From assembly GCA_024229515.1 (NCBI GenBank), contig JAAESI010000181.1, positions 1 to 64,000 of the forward strand: a stretch of 64,000 nt of DNA, given 5' to 3'. The DNA comes from Pseudomonadota bacterium (GTDB lineage Bacteria > Myxococcota_A > UBA796 > UBA9615). Below, in pieces: positions 54,065 through 62,375 of this stretch. The position numbers were made by a program, and so were the translations under genes. The notes under the pieces are model-generated. The model did not search any database, had not been told where the DNA came from, and saw only the letters and a program-made list of their open reading frames with translations. The stretch's first letter is position 1. The number at the start of each line of letters is the position of its first letter.

Positions 54065-57000
54065 ATGCTTGATTTTCCTACGAAAAACGGATTCCTGGTC
54101 GCAGCCGCCGCGCTGCTGGTGACCGGGTGTATCATCGAGGACGGCTCGCCGGACCTCGGACCGTGCTCGATTCCGCCCGAAGATCGCCTGGCGTACGAGT
54201 TCGGGGAGATCGGGATCGGCACCTGCCTGGCGTCGCCGTCGGACCTCCGCGTCCGCCCCGACCCGAGCAACCCCGACAACCACTTCGTCTTCGTCGCCAA
54301 CAGCAACGCTCGGAGCAACTTCTCCGGCAGCAGCGTGCTGTCCATCGACGGCGCGTCGATCGAGGCGGCCATCGCCGCGGAGCTGGGCGACGCCCCCGGC
54401 CCCCTGGAGCTGGCCTGCTCGGAGGTCGGCCTCCACGAGCTCGACGCGCACGCCCTGACGATGCAGAAGTTCGTCGGCCGCTTCGACTTCGACGACGACG
54501 GCCTCGGCCTCGTCACCAACCGCCACACCGGCGGCTTCGAGGGCGACCTCACCGACGCCGTGTTCGTGTTGGACGCTTCCGACCCCCGCGACCTCAAGTT
54601 CAGCGACGCGGGCCCGCGGCAGACCGGTCCCTACCGCTGGATCCGGGTGGGCGCCGACCCCTGGTCCGTGCGCATCGACCCCGCCACCGGCCGGGCCTGG
54701 GTGCTCAGCGTCACGCCCCACACCGTCGCCGCCCTCGACCTGGTCAGCGACCCCATCGACTTCGTCGATCTGCACGGCGAGCGCGTCGTCGAGGAAGCGA
54801 CGTTCGTCGACATCGACGCCAGCGGCAGCGCCCCCGACTTCACGCTCGTGGGCGTGAACGACGACCTGCTCGAGGACGAGGACGTCACCGTCACCTTCAT
54901 CGGCGGCATCACGCGGCTGTACTACCCCGCCCCCGACCTCGCCTCCGGCACCGCCCTGTTCCAGGCCGACAGCGCCAACGGCGTCGACTTCGTGGAGCTG
55001 ACCGGGGGCCCCGTGCTCGACCCGGTGGGCGACTGGGCCGCGGCCGGCTTCGGCACCGCCGCGCTGAGGATCTCCGCCGACGGCCTCGAGGGGCTGATCA
55101 CCGGGTACGACGCCGCCGGGCTCGCCTCCATCGGGCGCCTGACGACGACCGACCACGCCCTGGACTGGTCGACTTCCTCCTCGGCGGTGCTGGCGCCCGC
55201 GACCTTCGACGCCGCCGGCACCTCCGACCCCGACTTCCTCCTGGATGAGACGACGTACCACGCCTGGTGGACCGCCGGCGCCGGCCTCGGGGACGCCATC
55301 GGCCACGCCACCGGCTCGGCCCTGACGTCGCTGAGCCGCAGCGGCGACACGACCCTCACCGGAGGCGACGACGGAGCCGCCCTGGAGCCGTCCGCGGACG
55401 GCTGGGACAGCATCTCCGTCCACGCCCCCAGCGTCGTGCTGCACGCCGACACCGACGAGTTCCTGATGTTCTACGCCGGCCACGCCGACTCGCTCGCGGG
55501 GGCCACGGACGTGCCCGCGGAACTGGCCATCGGCCTGGCCCGGAGTGACGACGGCACCACCTGGACGCGCGATGCCCTCGGCGCCTTCGGAGACTCCCGG
55601 GTGCTCGTCGCGGGTGAGGCCGGTTCGTGGGACAGCGATGGCGTCGCGGCCCCCTCGGCCTTCTTCGCCGACGGTCGCTTCCAGCTCTGGTACCAGGGCT
55701 TCGACGGGGTCCAGTGGCGCACCGGCCGGGCGACGTCGATCGACGGTCGCACCTGGGTCAAGGACTTCCGCAACCCGGTCATGCACGGCATCGTCGACGC
55801 CGACGGGCTGCCCCAGAAGGCGTACGCCCTGAAGGCGTCGCCGGGCGGCTACTACCACGTGGACGGCACGCTCACCGGGTCCGTCGGAGACGTCGCCTTC
55901 GAGGGCGACCTCTACTCCTCCCCGTTCAGCCCCGTGCTCTTCCAGGTCATCGGAGGCCAGGCCCTTGGCCGCGGCGACGAGGGAGCCCTCGACGAGGACG
56001 GCGCCGGCGCCCCCGCGGCGGTGGGTGACGGCTCGGTGCTGTACACCGGCCGCAGCGGCAACTTCCGCCGCCTGCTCGCCGCTGAGGACCTCGGCGCGGG
56101 GCTGCTCCGCACCGGTCCCGTCGCTCTCACCGGCTTCACCGGCGACGCGGCCGGATTGTCCGCCGAGACCCCCACCGAGTCCCTCAACGGCGTCGCCGCC
56201 GCGCTCGCCGACGACGGCACCGTGGTCGCCGGCGTCCACGGCAGCTTCGGCATCGCGCTCGCCCGCGGCACCCTCACCGGGGACGACCTCGCGCTGGCGG
56301 CCATCACGCCGGAGCCGGCCCTGACCCGCGGCGAAGCGGGCACGTTCGACGACACCGCGGTGCGCAGCCCCGACCTCGTGCTCGACGCCGTGGCCGGCCA
56401 GTGGCGCATGTACTACGAGGGACGCGAAGGCGAGACGGGCCGCATCGCCCTCGCCACGAGCAGTGACGAAGGGCTCACGTGGACCCGCGAAGGGGTGGTG
56501 CTCAGCACGGGCGCCGCCGGAGCGTGGGATGACGCCATCGTCGGCGAGCCCAGCGTCGTGTTCGACGGTGACTCCTGGCACCTCTGGTACCTCGGCAGCG
56601 ACGGCTCGCGGTTCCGCATCGGCTACGCCAGCAGCGACGACGGCATCGCCTGGAACCGGTACACCGAGGACGACATCTCCGTGCCCGTGTTCGAGGGCGG
56701 CGGCCTCTCCTTCGCCTTGGACGACGCCGCCCACCCGAGCGTGACGCTGCTGCCGGACGGCGAAGGCTTCGAGATGTGGTTCGAGGGGCACACCGACGGC
56801 ATCGGCCGCATCGGGCGCGCCCGCTCCACGGACGGCATCACCTGGACCGCCCTGAGCAACCCGACGACGGCCGGCGACCAGTTCACGATCACCACCCGCA
56901 AGGGCGACGACGACAGCAGCTCCGCGGTGGAGCTCGGCGACGACCGCAGCAACCCCGAGGTGGTGGACGGCGTGCCGGTGCACGGCGCCGGCGCCTCCGA

Positions 57001-57742
57001 GATGATCCTGTCCCCCGACGGTCACCTCGGCCTCGTCGCCAACAAGCGCGCGGGCTACGTCATCGTCATCGACTTGTTCGACGACTCGGACACGGACACG
57101 GGCTTCATCGACGCCAACTACGGCGGCGTGGAAGCGGTGCTCGCGGTGCCCCAGGCGCACGGCATGGTCGGCCTGCGCGACATGGAGTTCGACGTCGACG
57201 GCCGCCTCTGGGTGCTGATGGCGCCGATGGTCAACGCCGGCGTCGCCGACGACACCGTCCGCTTCGGCGCGGAGGGGCTCATCGAGCTCAACTGGGACCT
57301 CGTCACGGCTGAGGACCGCGCCGAGGGCGAAGCCTTCACCGAGGACACGGTCCGCACGTTCCTCCCCGCCGCCCGCGGCATCGAGGAGGACCAGGGCTAC
57401 CTGACCGAGGTCAGCGTCGGCCCCGCCGCGATGAAGCTGTCGGCCGACGGGAGCCGGGCCTACGTCGTCAACTTCAACGACAACAGCCTCTACATCATGG
57501 ACCTGCACGCGGGCGCCCGCGGAGCCATCCTCGCCATCGTCGACGGGCTCGACGAGAACCCCTGGGAGGTCGAGTTGACCCCCGACGGCACGCGCGCCTA
57601 CGTCGCCAACTACTACGGCGTCGGCGAGGTGCCGGTGCAGCACTCCACCATCCAGGTCATCGACGTGGACGAGGACAGCCCCACCTTCGGCCGCGTGCTC
57701 ACGCGTCTAACCAACGTGCCGAGGGACGACTGTGGCCTGTAG
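54065..57742 (+). CDS. Large surface lipoprotein with GH43-like and YVTN-like propeller blades
   Basis: A 1225-residue lipoprotein (signal ending LLVTGC, Cys22). The N- and C-terminal parts look like YVTN/lactonase-type propellers (DGSRAYVVNFNDNSLYIMDL, TPDGTRAYVANYYG). The middle (about 390-950) holds at least six copies of an aromatic blade motif: YHAWWTAG, FLMFYAGH, FQLWYQGFDG, WRMYYEGREG, WHLWYLGSDG, FEMWFEGHTDG. These resemble five-bladed propellers of GH43/GH32-type proteins, but the acidic catalytic triad cannot be placed, so an enzyme is not claimed. A sugar- or polymer-binding surface role is plausible. Its 3' end overlaps the next lipoprotein gene by 11 bases. Confidence 0.83.
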   Translation: MLDFPTKNGFLVAAAALLVTGCIIEDGSPDLGPCSIPPEDRLAYEFGEIGIGTCLASPSDLRVRPDPSNPDNHFVFVANSNARSNFSGSSVLSIDGASIEAAIAAELGDAPGPLELACSEVGLHELDAHALTMQKFVGRFDFDDDGLGLVTNRHTGGFEGDLTDAVFVLDASDPRDLKFSDAGPRQTGPYRWIRVGADPWSVRIDPATGRAWVLSVTPHTVAALDLVSDPIDFVDLHGERVVEEATFVDIDASGSAPDFTLVGVNDDLLEDEDVTVTFIGGITRLYYPAPDLASGTALFQADSANGVDFVELTGGPVLDPVGDWAAAGFGTAALRISADGLEGLITGYDAAGLASIGRLTTTDHALDWSTSSSAVLAPATFDAAGTSDPDFLLDETTYHAWWTAGAGLGDAIGHATGSALTSLSRSGDTTLTGGDDGAALEPSADGWDSISVHAPSVVLHADTDEFLMFYAGHADSLAGATDVPAELAIGLARSDDGTTWTRDALGAFGDSRVLVAGEAGSWDSDGVAAPSAFFADGRFQLWYQGFDGVQWRTGRATSIDGRTWVKDFRNPVMHGIVDADGLPQKAYALKASPGGYYHVDGTLTGSVGDVAFEGDLYSSPFSPVLFQVIGGQALGRGDEGALDEDGAGAPAAVGDGSVLYTGRSGNFRRLLAAEDLGAGLLRTGPVALTGFTGDAAGLSAETPTESLNGVAAALADDGTVVAGVHGSFGIALARGTLTGDDLALAAITPEPALTRGEAGTFDDTAVRSPDLVLDAVAGQWRMYYEGREGETGRIALATSSDEGLTWTREGVVLSTGAAGAWDDAIVGEPSVVFDGDSWHLWYLGSDGSRFRIGYASSDDGIAWNRYTEDDISVPVFEGGGLSFALDDAAHPSVTLLPDGEGFEMWFEGHTDGIGRIGRARSTDGITWTALSNPTTAGDQFTITTRKGDDDSSSAVELGDDRSNPEVVDGVPVHGAGASEMILSPDGHLGLVANKRAGYVIVIDLFDDSDTDTGFIDANYGGVEAVLAVPQAHGMVGLRDMEFDVDGRLWVLMAPMVNAGVADDTVRFGAEGLIELNWDLVTAEDRAEGEAFTEDTVRTFLPAARGIEEDQGYLTEVSVGPAAMKLSADGSRAYVVNFNDNSLYIMDLHAGARGAILAIVDGLDENPWEVELTPDGTRAYVANYYGVGEVPVQHSTIQVIDVDEDSPTFGRVLTRLTNVPRDDCGL

Positions 57743-59606
57743 GGGCCCCCTCGCCGCCGTCCTCGGACTGCTCGTCGTCGCCACCGCGTGCGTCGACGAC
57801 GACCGCTCGTTCGCCCAGTTCGACGGCCCCACCGACGTCGTCATCCTCGAGCCCGGCGAGCTCTTCGAGGTCCCGGTCGCCCTGGTCACGAGCTTCCGCT
57901 CGGGTCGGGTCACCAAGCTCGACCTGAAGCGCCGCAGCGTGCTCGTGGAGGACTCCGCCGCGCCGTGGATGCCGGGCCCCGACATGGCCTTCGGCGCCGA
58001 CCGCGCGCTGTCCCACATCGCCCTCGTCTCCGGCACCGACTTCGTGGACGTGTGGGCCTCGGACGACTTCCGCGACGAGCTCGTGCGGGCTCCCTGGATC
58101 GACGGTACGGACGAGGACGGCAAGCCTGCCTGGGTCCGCCCCGCGATCACCCGCACGACGTTCCTGGACAAGGACGGCACCCCCGTCTCGGACGGCGACG
58201 TGCCGACGCTCCGCAACCTGCGCGTGCGGGACGCCCGGGCGGGCACCGAGTCCTGGCGGCTGACCTGGACGGGCCGCTCCTACTTCGTCGAGGGGCTCAT
58301 CGCCTCCGGACCGCAGGAGGACGGCGCCATCCCCGGCACGCCGTACGAGACCGACCGCGCCGAGCTGGCCTTCACGGTCGCCTTCGCGGGCACGGAGCCG
58401 GCGGTCGGGAGCCAGATCGTCATCGACGTCGACTCCGGGATCGAGTCCGCCGACGCGGGCGGGCTGGTCACCGAGCTGCTGACCGACCCCACCGGCACCT
58501 GGGTCTTCGCCACGGTGCTCCCCGACGAGGGCGACAGCTTCGTCTCGGTGTGGGACGCCACGACCTTCGAGGAGGTGGACCGCATCGCCCTGCCGTTCGG
58601 CGCGCAGCCCGAGTCCATCGACGTCGGCGCCACCGACGGCGTGCTCTGGGTCGCCGACAGCGCCGAGGTCGGCGACGGAGGCCGAGTCTTCCGGTTGGAC
58701 TTCGTGCCCGGCGACATCGACACCATCGCGTTGACCGAGCTGGCGGTGCCCGAGCCGGCCATCGACGCCGTGCAGGGCTTCGACCCCGCCTTCGGCTGGC
58801 TGTTTGTCGCCGCCGCCTACACCGACGCGATCTGGACGCTGGACCCGGTCACCGGCGAGGCGTTCGACACGAACCCCGTCACCCCCGAGGTCGACCCCAC
58901 CCACGTCAACACCATCGTCAGCGGCCTCGCCGCCTCGAAGCAGTCGATCGAGACGACGGAGCTGGACCAGGACGGCACCCGGGGGGAGTCCTACGGCATC
59001 TTCGCGACCACGTTCGCCGGCGAGCTCTACTGGATCGACGCGGCCACCGGCTGCCAGGTGTTCGGCACCCCGGCCCGCGCCCACCTCGACCCCACCCAGT
59101 CCTGTGCGACCCGGTTCTTCGACTCGGGCCTGCAGAGCGACCCGGGGCTGGTCTACGACGGCGGCGCCGAGCGCTGCGTCACCACCCACGCCTGCGGCGG
59201 GGTGACCAAGACGGAGACCTGGATCTTCACCTTCGACGCCGAGCTTCAGGCCTACGAGGTCGAGGGCAACCGCTCCGGCGAGCAGCTCGGGATGGCGTTC
59301 GAAGGCGAGCGGTACACCAGCGACACCGGCGCAATCTCGGTGCTGATCCTCCCCGGCGTGCTGCCGACCACCGACGGCGACCGGTACGTCTTCTCGATGA
59401 GCGACGGCGTGCTGCCGGTGCAGATGCACGAGCTGCCGGGCGACCCGGTGCTCTACACGGAGCTGTTCGACGACCGCAGCGGTCCGTGGTTCAAGGTGCG
59501 TGAGCGCCAGATCGCCGTCGTGCCCCACACCGCCAACGACGTGGTGCTGTGGGTCGACCTGCAGGGCCAGGGCATCAACGACGCCGGCCTGCGCCTCTAC
59601 CAGTAG
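57732..59606 (+). CDS. Second propeller-type lipoprotein, coupled partner
   Basis: A 624-residue lipoprotein (signal MACRGPLAAVLGLLVVATAC, Cys20 in lipobox ATAC). The mature protein is beta-rich with propeller-like segments (TDPTGTWVFATVLP, DSFVSVWDATTFEEV, DGVLWVADSAEVGDGGRVFR, GWLFVAAAYTDAIWTLDPVTG) and a cysteine cluster near 445-485 (TGCQVFG, QSCATRF, ERCVTTHACGG). No catalytic motif. GTG start lies inside the preceding gene (11-base overlap), so the two lipoproteins are translated together and probably form a complex on the cell surface. Confidence 0.82.
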   Translation: MACRGPLAAVLGLLVVATACVDDDRSFAQFDGPTDVVILEPGELFEVPVALVTSFRSGRVTKLDLKRRSVLVEDSAAPWMPGPDMAFGADRALSHIALVSGTDFVDVWASDDFRDELVRAPWIDGTDEDGKPAWVRPAITRTTFLDKDGTPVSDGDVPTLRNLRVRDARAGTESWRLTWTGRSYFVEGLIASGPQEDGAIPGTPYETDRAELAFTVAFAGTEPAVGSQIVIDVDSGIESADAGGLVTELLTDPTGTWVFATVLPDEGDSFVSVWDATTFEEVDRIALPFGAQPESIDVGATDGVLWVADSAEVGDGGRVFRLDFVPGDIDTIALTELAVPEPAIDAVQGFDPAFGWLFVAAAYTDAIWTLDPVTGEAFDTNPVTPEVDPTHVNTIVSGLAASKQSIETTELDQDGTRGESYGIFATTFAGELYWIDAATGCQVFGTPARAHLDPTQSCATRFFDSGLQSDPGLVYDGGAERCVTTHACGGVTKTETWIFTFDAELQAYEVEGNRSGEQLGMAFEGERYTSDTGAISVLILPGVLPTTDGDRYVFSMSDGVLPVQMHELPGDPVLYTELFDDRSGPWFKVRERQIAVVPHTANDVVLWVDLQGQGINDAGLRLYQ

Positions 59607-59617
59607 GAGCCCGACCG

Positions 59618-59986
59618 ATGCTGTCGTACGAGGTCTACCGCTTCGTCCACTTCCTCTCGATCGCGTTCGTGATCACCGCCCTGGGCGGCGCCGCCGTGCT
59701 GAGCCTCAGCGGTGAGAACGTCAAAGAGCACGCCGCCAAGAAGATCATCGGCATCACCCACGGCGCCGGCATGATCGGCGTGCTCGTGGGCGGCTTCGGC
59801 ATGCTCGCGCGGCTCGGCCTCGACGGTCTGCCCGGTTGGATCTACGCCAAGCTCGGCCTTTGGTTCGTCGTCGGCGCGGTCATGGGGGTGGCGATGCGGG
59901 TGCCCGGCGCGGGCAAGCTGCTCTGGTTCGTGGTGCCGCTGCTGGTCGCGGTCACCGGCTACATCGCGACGGCGAAGCCCTTCTAG
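59618..59986 (+). CDS. Small four-helix membrane protein
   Basis: A 122-residue protein with about four hydrophobic segments: VYRFVHFLSIAFVITALGGA, GAGMIGVLVGGFGMLA, LWFVVGAVMGVAM and LWFVVPLLVAVTGYIA. A His in the first helix (FVHF) and one in the loop (ITHGAG) recall small haem- or quinone-associated membrane proteins, but no family is certain. The ATG at 59618 follows GGAGCC, 11 bases after the propeller lipoprotein stop, suggesting the same operon. Convergent with the substrate-binding lipoprotein gene. Confidence 0.75.
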   Translation: MLSYEVYRFVHFLSIAFVITALGGAAVLSLSGENVKEHAAKKIIGITHGAGMIGVLVGGFGMLARLGLDGLPGWIYAKLGLWFVVGAVMGVAMRVPGAGKLLWFVVPLLVAVTGYIATAKPF

Positions 59987-59992
59987 GCTCGC

Positions 59993-61507
59993 TCAGCTCC
60001 CGCCGCCCGGCTCGACGCAATCGGGGTCGGCCGTCGGGGAGACATCCACGCAGTACTCGATCTGCAGCAGGAAGCCGCCGCCGCCGTCGTCCACGATGGT
60101 CCATACGTCGACCGGAGCCGCCGTCTCGCCCGTGGTGGAGTCGAAGTCGAGCGAACCGGAGGCGCCGCTGAGGTTCACCGAGTCACCGTCGCTGAACGCC
60201 GCCTTCACGCTGTTCCAGTCGTTGGGGCCGGTGTTGAACTCCGGGCCGGAGCTGACCTTGCGGAGGCCGCGGGCGATGCCGAGGCCGGTGATGCCGTCGG
60301 GCTCGTTGGCATCGGCCCAGGCTGCGCCGGCGATGACGAGCCACGCCGCGTCGTAGCTGTGGGCGGGGAAGGGGAGCTGCCCCGGCTCCTCGCTCGCGGG
60401 CGGGTTGTAGACCGCGTTGTAGCTGGCCACGAAGGTGTCGTAGACGATGCCGCTGGGCTCGTGGGGGCGGGTGCCGCGCACGTTGGGGTACAGGTTCGAG
60501 GCGAGCCCCTGGCTGTCCTCGATCAGCTCGCTGCTGAAGGCGCCGTCCGGCAGGAAGATCGCCTTGTCCTCGTACCCGCTCAGGCCGCCCGCGGCGTTGA
60601 GGAAGTCGGCGATCTCCGCCGTGGCGGACGAGATCACCAGGACCGCGTCGAACTCGGCCGCGTTGAACGTCGCCGCGGCGGGGCCGAGCTCGGCCAGTTC
60701 GGCGTAGGTGATCAGCTCCGAGGTGCCGGTCCAGTTCTCCTGGAACACCTCCGCGAGCCCCTCGCCGTAGGCGCCGACCTGGGCCACGACGCCGACGTGC
60801 TCCACGTCCGGGTCGCCGTTGTGGTCCCGGTCCAGCACCGCCATCTCCAGCGCGATGACCTCACCCTGGAGCGTGTCCGGGGGGGCGGTCCGCCAGAAGA
60901 GGCCGGGGTTCTCGTTGGTCGAGGTCGCGCCGTCGATCGGCGTCAGCGCGGGGGACGTCGCCGACGGGCTGATGTGCAACGTTCCCGACGGGGACGACGT
61001 GTTGAACGCGACCTCCGCGCGGGTGGAGGTGGCCGGTCCCACGATGGCGGGCAGGCCGAGCACCTCGGTCAGGTACCGAGCCATCGCTTCGGTCGCCTCG
61101 GGGTCGCCGAGCCCATCTCCCTCGAAATCGGGGGAGTTGTCGCACTCGATCATTCCGAAGTTCGTGCCGTCGAGGCCGTCCCGGGTGTTGACCTGGATGA
61201 CGGCGAGGCGGGCCGACTGCTGCATCCCGAAAAACGGCGAGAAGTCGAACATGTTGCCGATGAGGATGTCGTCCTCGAAGGCGGGGAGATCGTCGAGGAT
61301 GCCCGTGGGGTGCGAGCTGCAGCGCGGCTCCGGCGGCGCCTCCGAGCAGAGTCCCTCCTCCGGCACGCAGACCCAGCCGCGCCCAAACGCGCCTCGGCAG
61401 TCCTCGTTGCTCGCACACTCAGCGTGGGGGAACAGCCCCAGGGAGCAGCCCGACAGAACGACCGCGATGGCCACCAGAAGGCTCGAGTTCGGGGGACGGA
61501 GGCTCAA
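59993..61507 (-). CDS. Type I periplasmic substrate-binding-like lipoprotein
   Basis: A 504-residue lipoprotein (lipobox LSGC, Cys21). The N-terminal 60 residues are a small cysteine-rich module (HAECASNEDCRGAFGRG, WVCVPEEGLCSEAPPEPRCS) common in myxobacterial-type surface proteins. The rest resembles LivJ/branched-chain amino-acid-binding proteins: LPAIVGPATSTRAEVAF, SATSPALTPIDGATSTNENP, HVGVVAQVGAYGEGLAEVF, and FPAHSYDAAWLVIAGAAWA. No ABC permease or ATPase genes are adjacent, so it may sense a ligand rather than feed a transporter. It lies downstream of the kinase and TPR genes on the same strand. Confidence 0.8.
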   Translation of the reverse strand: MSLRPPNSSLLVAIAVVLSGCSLGLFPHAECASNEDCRGAFGRGWVCVPEEGLCSEAPPEPRCSSHPTGILDDLPAFEDDILIGNMFDFSPFFGMQQSARLAVIQVNTRDGLDGTNFGMIECDNSPDFEGDGLGDPEATEAMARYLTEVLGLPAIVGPATSTRAEVAFNTSSPSGTLHISPSATSPALTPIDGATSTNENPGLFWRTAPPDTLQGEVIALEMAVLDRDHNGDPDVEHVGVVAQVGAYGEGLAEVFQENWTGTSELITYAELAELGPAAATFNAAEFDAVLVISSATAEIADFLNAAGGLSGYEDKAIFLPDGAFSSELIEDSQGLASNLYPNVRGTRPHEPSGIVYDTFVASYNAVYNPPASEEPGQLPFPAHSYDAAWLVIAGAAWADANEPDGITGLGIARGLRKVSSGPEFNTGPNDWNSVKAAFSDGDSVNLSGASGSLDFDSTTGETAAPVDVWTIVDDGGGGFLLQIEYCVDVSPTADPDCVEPGGGS

Positions 61508-61534
61508 GTGGAGCAGCTTGCCTCTCTTGTCGTG

Positions 61535-62368
61535 CTACCAGCGCGCGACGAGTGTCACCGAACCCCCCTCGGGTCCGGCCGAGGGAAGTATACGAAAAGA
61601 CGTCGCTTTCTTCTTCTTGCTGGTCGCATCGACGATCAACACGACCAATCCCGCGGCGGCGACAGCGCCCCCCGCGATCATCGAGATGTCGGACGCGAGG
61701 GCGAAATTGCGGTCGTTGTCGAGCGCCTCACGGGCGGTGTCGGGGCACAGCACCGGGTCGCCAGACGAGCACAGCGACGCCGCGTCGGCCCGCGCGTTCA
61801 CGGCCAGACCGCCGAAGATGCCGCCCACGGCGACCCCGCCCAGACCCGCGCCCAGGAGGATGACGCCGCCCGGGTTGGGGCCCGCAGCCCCCGCCCGCGT
61901 CGTCGACGTGGTGCTGAGCGTGTTGCCGCCGGAGGTGTTCTCCGTGCCCGCCGAAGTCTCTTCTGCGGCGCGCGCTTCCTCGGCGGTCCGGGCTTCCTCG
62001 GCAACCGCCTCTTCGTCGCTCCGCTTGTCCTCGAGGCGACGCTCGATGGAGCGCATGCGCCGGTCCAGCGTGTCGCGCTCGTCCGCCTTGGCGAAGGCGC
62101 GGTACTGGTTCAGGTAGTCGAACGCTTCCTGCCACTCGCCGATGCGCTCCAGCGCGTTGGCGATGTTGTAGAGCAGCAGCGGCCGTTCGCTGATGTCGTA
62201 GGCCTGCTTCCACGCGATGACGGCGTTCTCGTAGTCACCCTCCTCGTACAGCAGGGCGCCGTTTTCGTAGAGCTCGCGTGCTCGCTGATCGTCGCCCTGG
62301 GCCCACGCGGGGGAGGCGAACATCAGGAGCATCAGCGGAACCAGGATTCTCAGCAGCAGTCGTCGCAT
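61535..62368 (-). CDS. Secreted TPR protein with C-terminal membrane segments
   Basis: A 277-residue protein with signal peptide (ends SPAWA). Residues about 28-110 contain TPR-like repeats (ARELYENGALLYEEGDYENA, LLYNIANALERIGEWQEAFD), then a Glu/Ala-rich coiled coil (about 105-145) and two glycine-rich hydrophobic stretches (GGVILLGAGLGGVAVGGIFG; ISMIAGGAVAAAGLVVLIV) before a short beta-rich tail. This layout is typical of myxobacterial TPR proteins found beside Ser/Thr kinases. The ATG at 62368 opens the signal peptide. It follows the kinase gene by seven bases. Confidence 0.8.
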   Translation of the reverse strand: MRRLLLRILVPLMLLMFASPAWAQGDDQRARELYENGALLYEEGDYENAVIAWKQAYDISERPLLLYNIANALERIGEWQEAFDYLNQYRAFAKADERDTLDRRMRSIERRLEDKRSDEEAVAEEARTAEEARAAEETSAGTENTSGGNTLSTTSTTRAGAAGPNPGGVILLGAGLGGVAVGGIFGGLAVNARADAASLCSSGDPVLCPDTAREALDNDRNFALASDISMIAGGAVAAAGLVVLIVDATSKKKKATSFRILPSAGPEGGSVTLVARW

Positions 62369-62375
62369 CGGCGGC

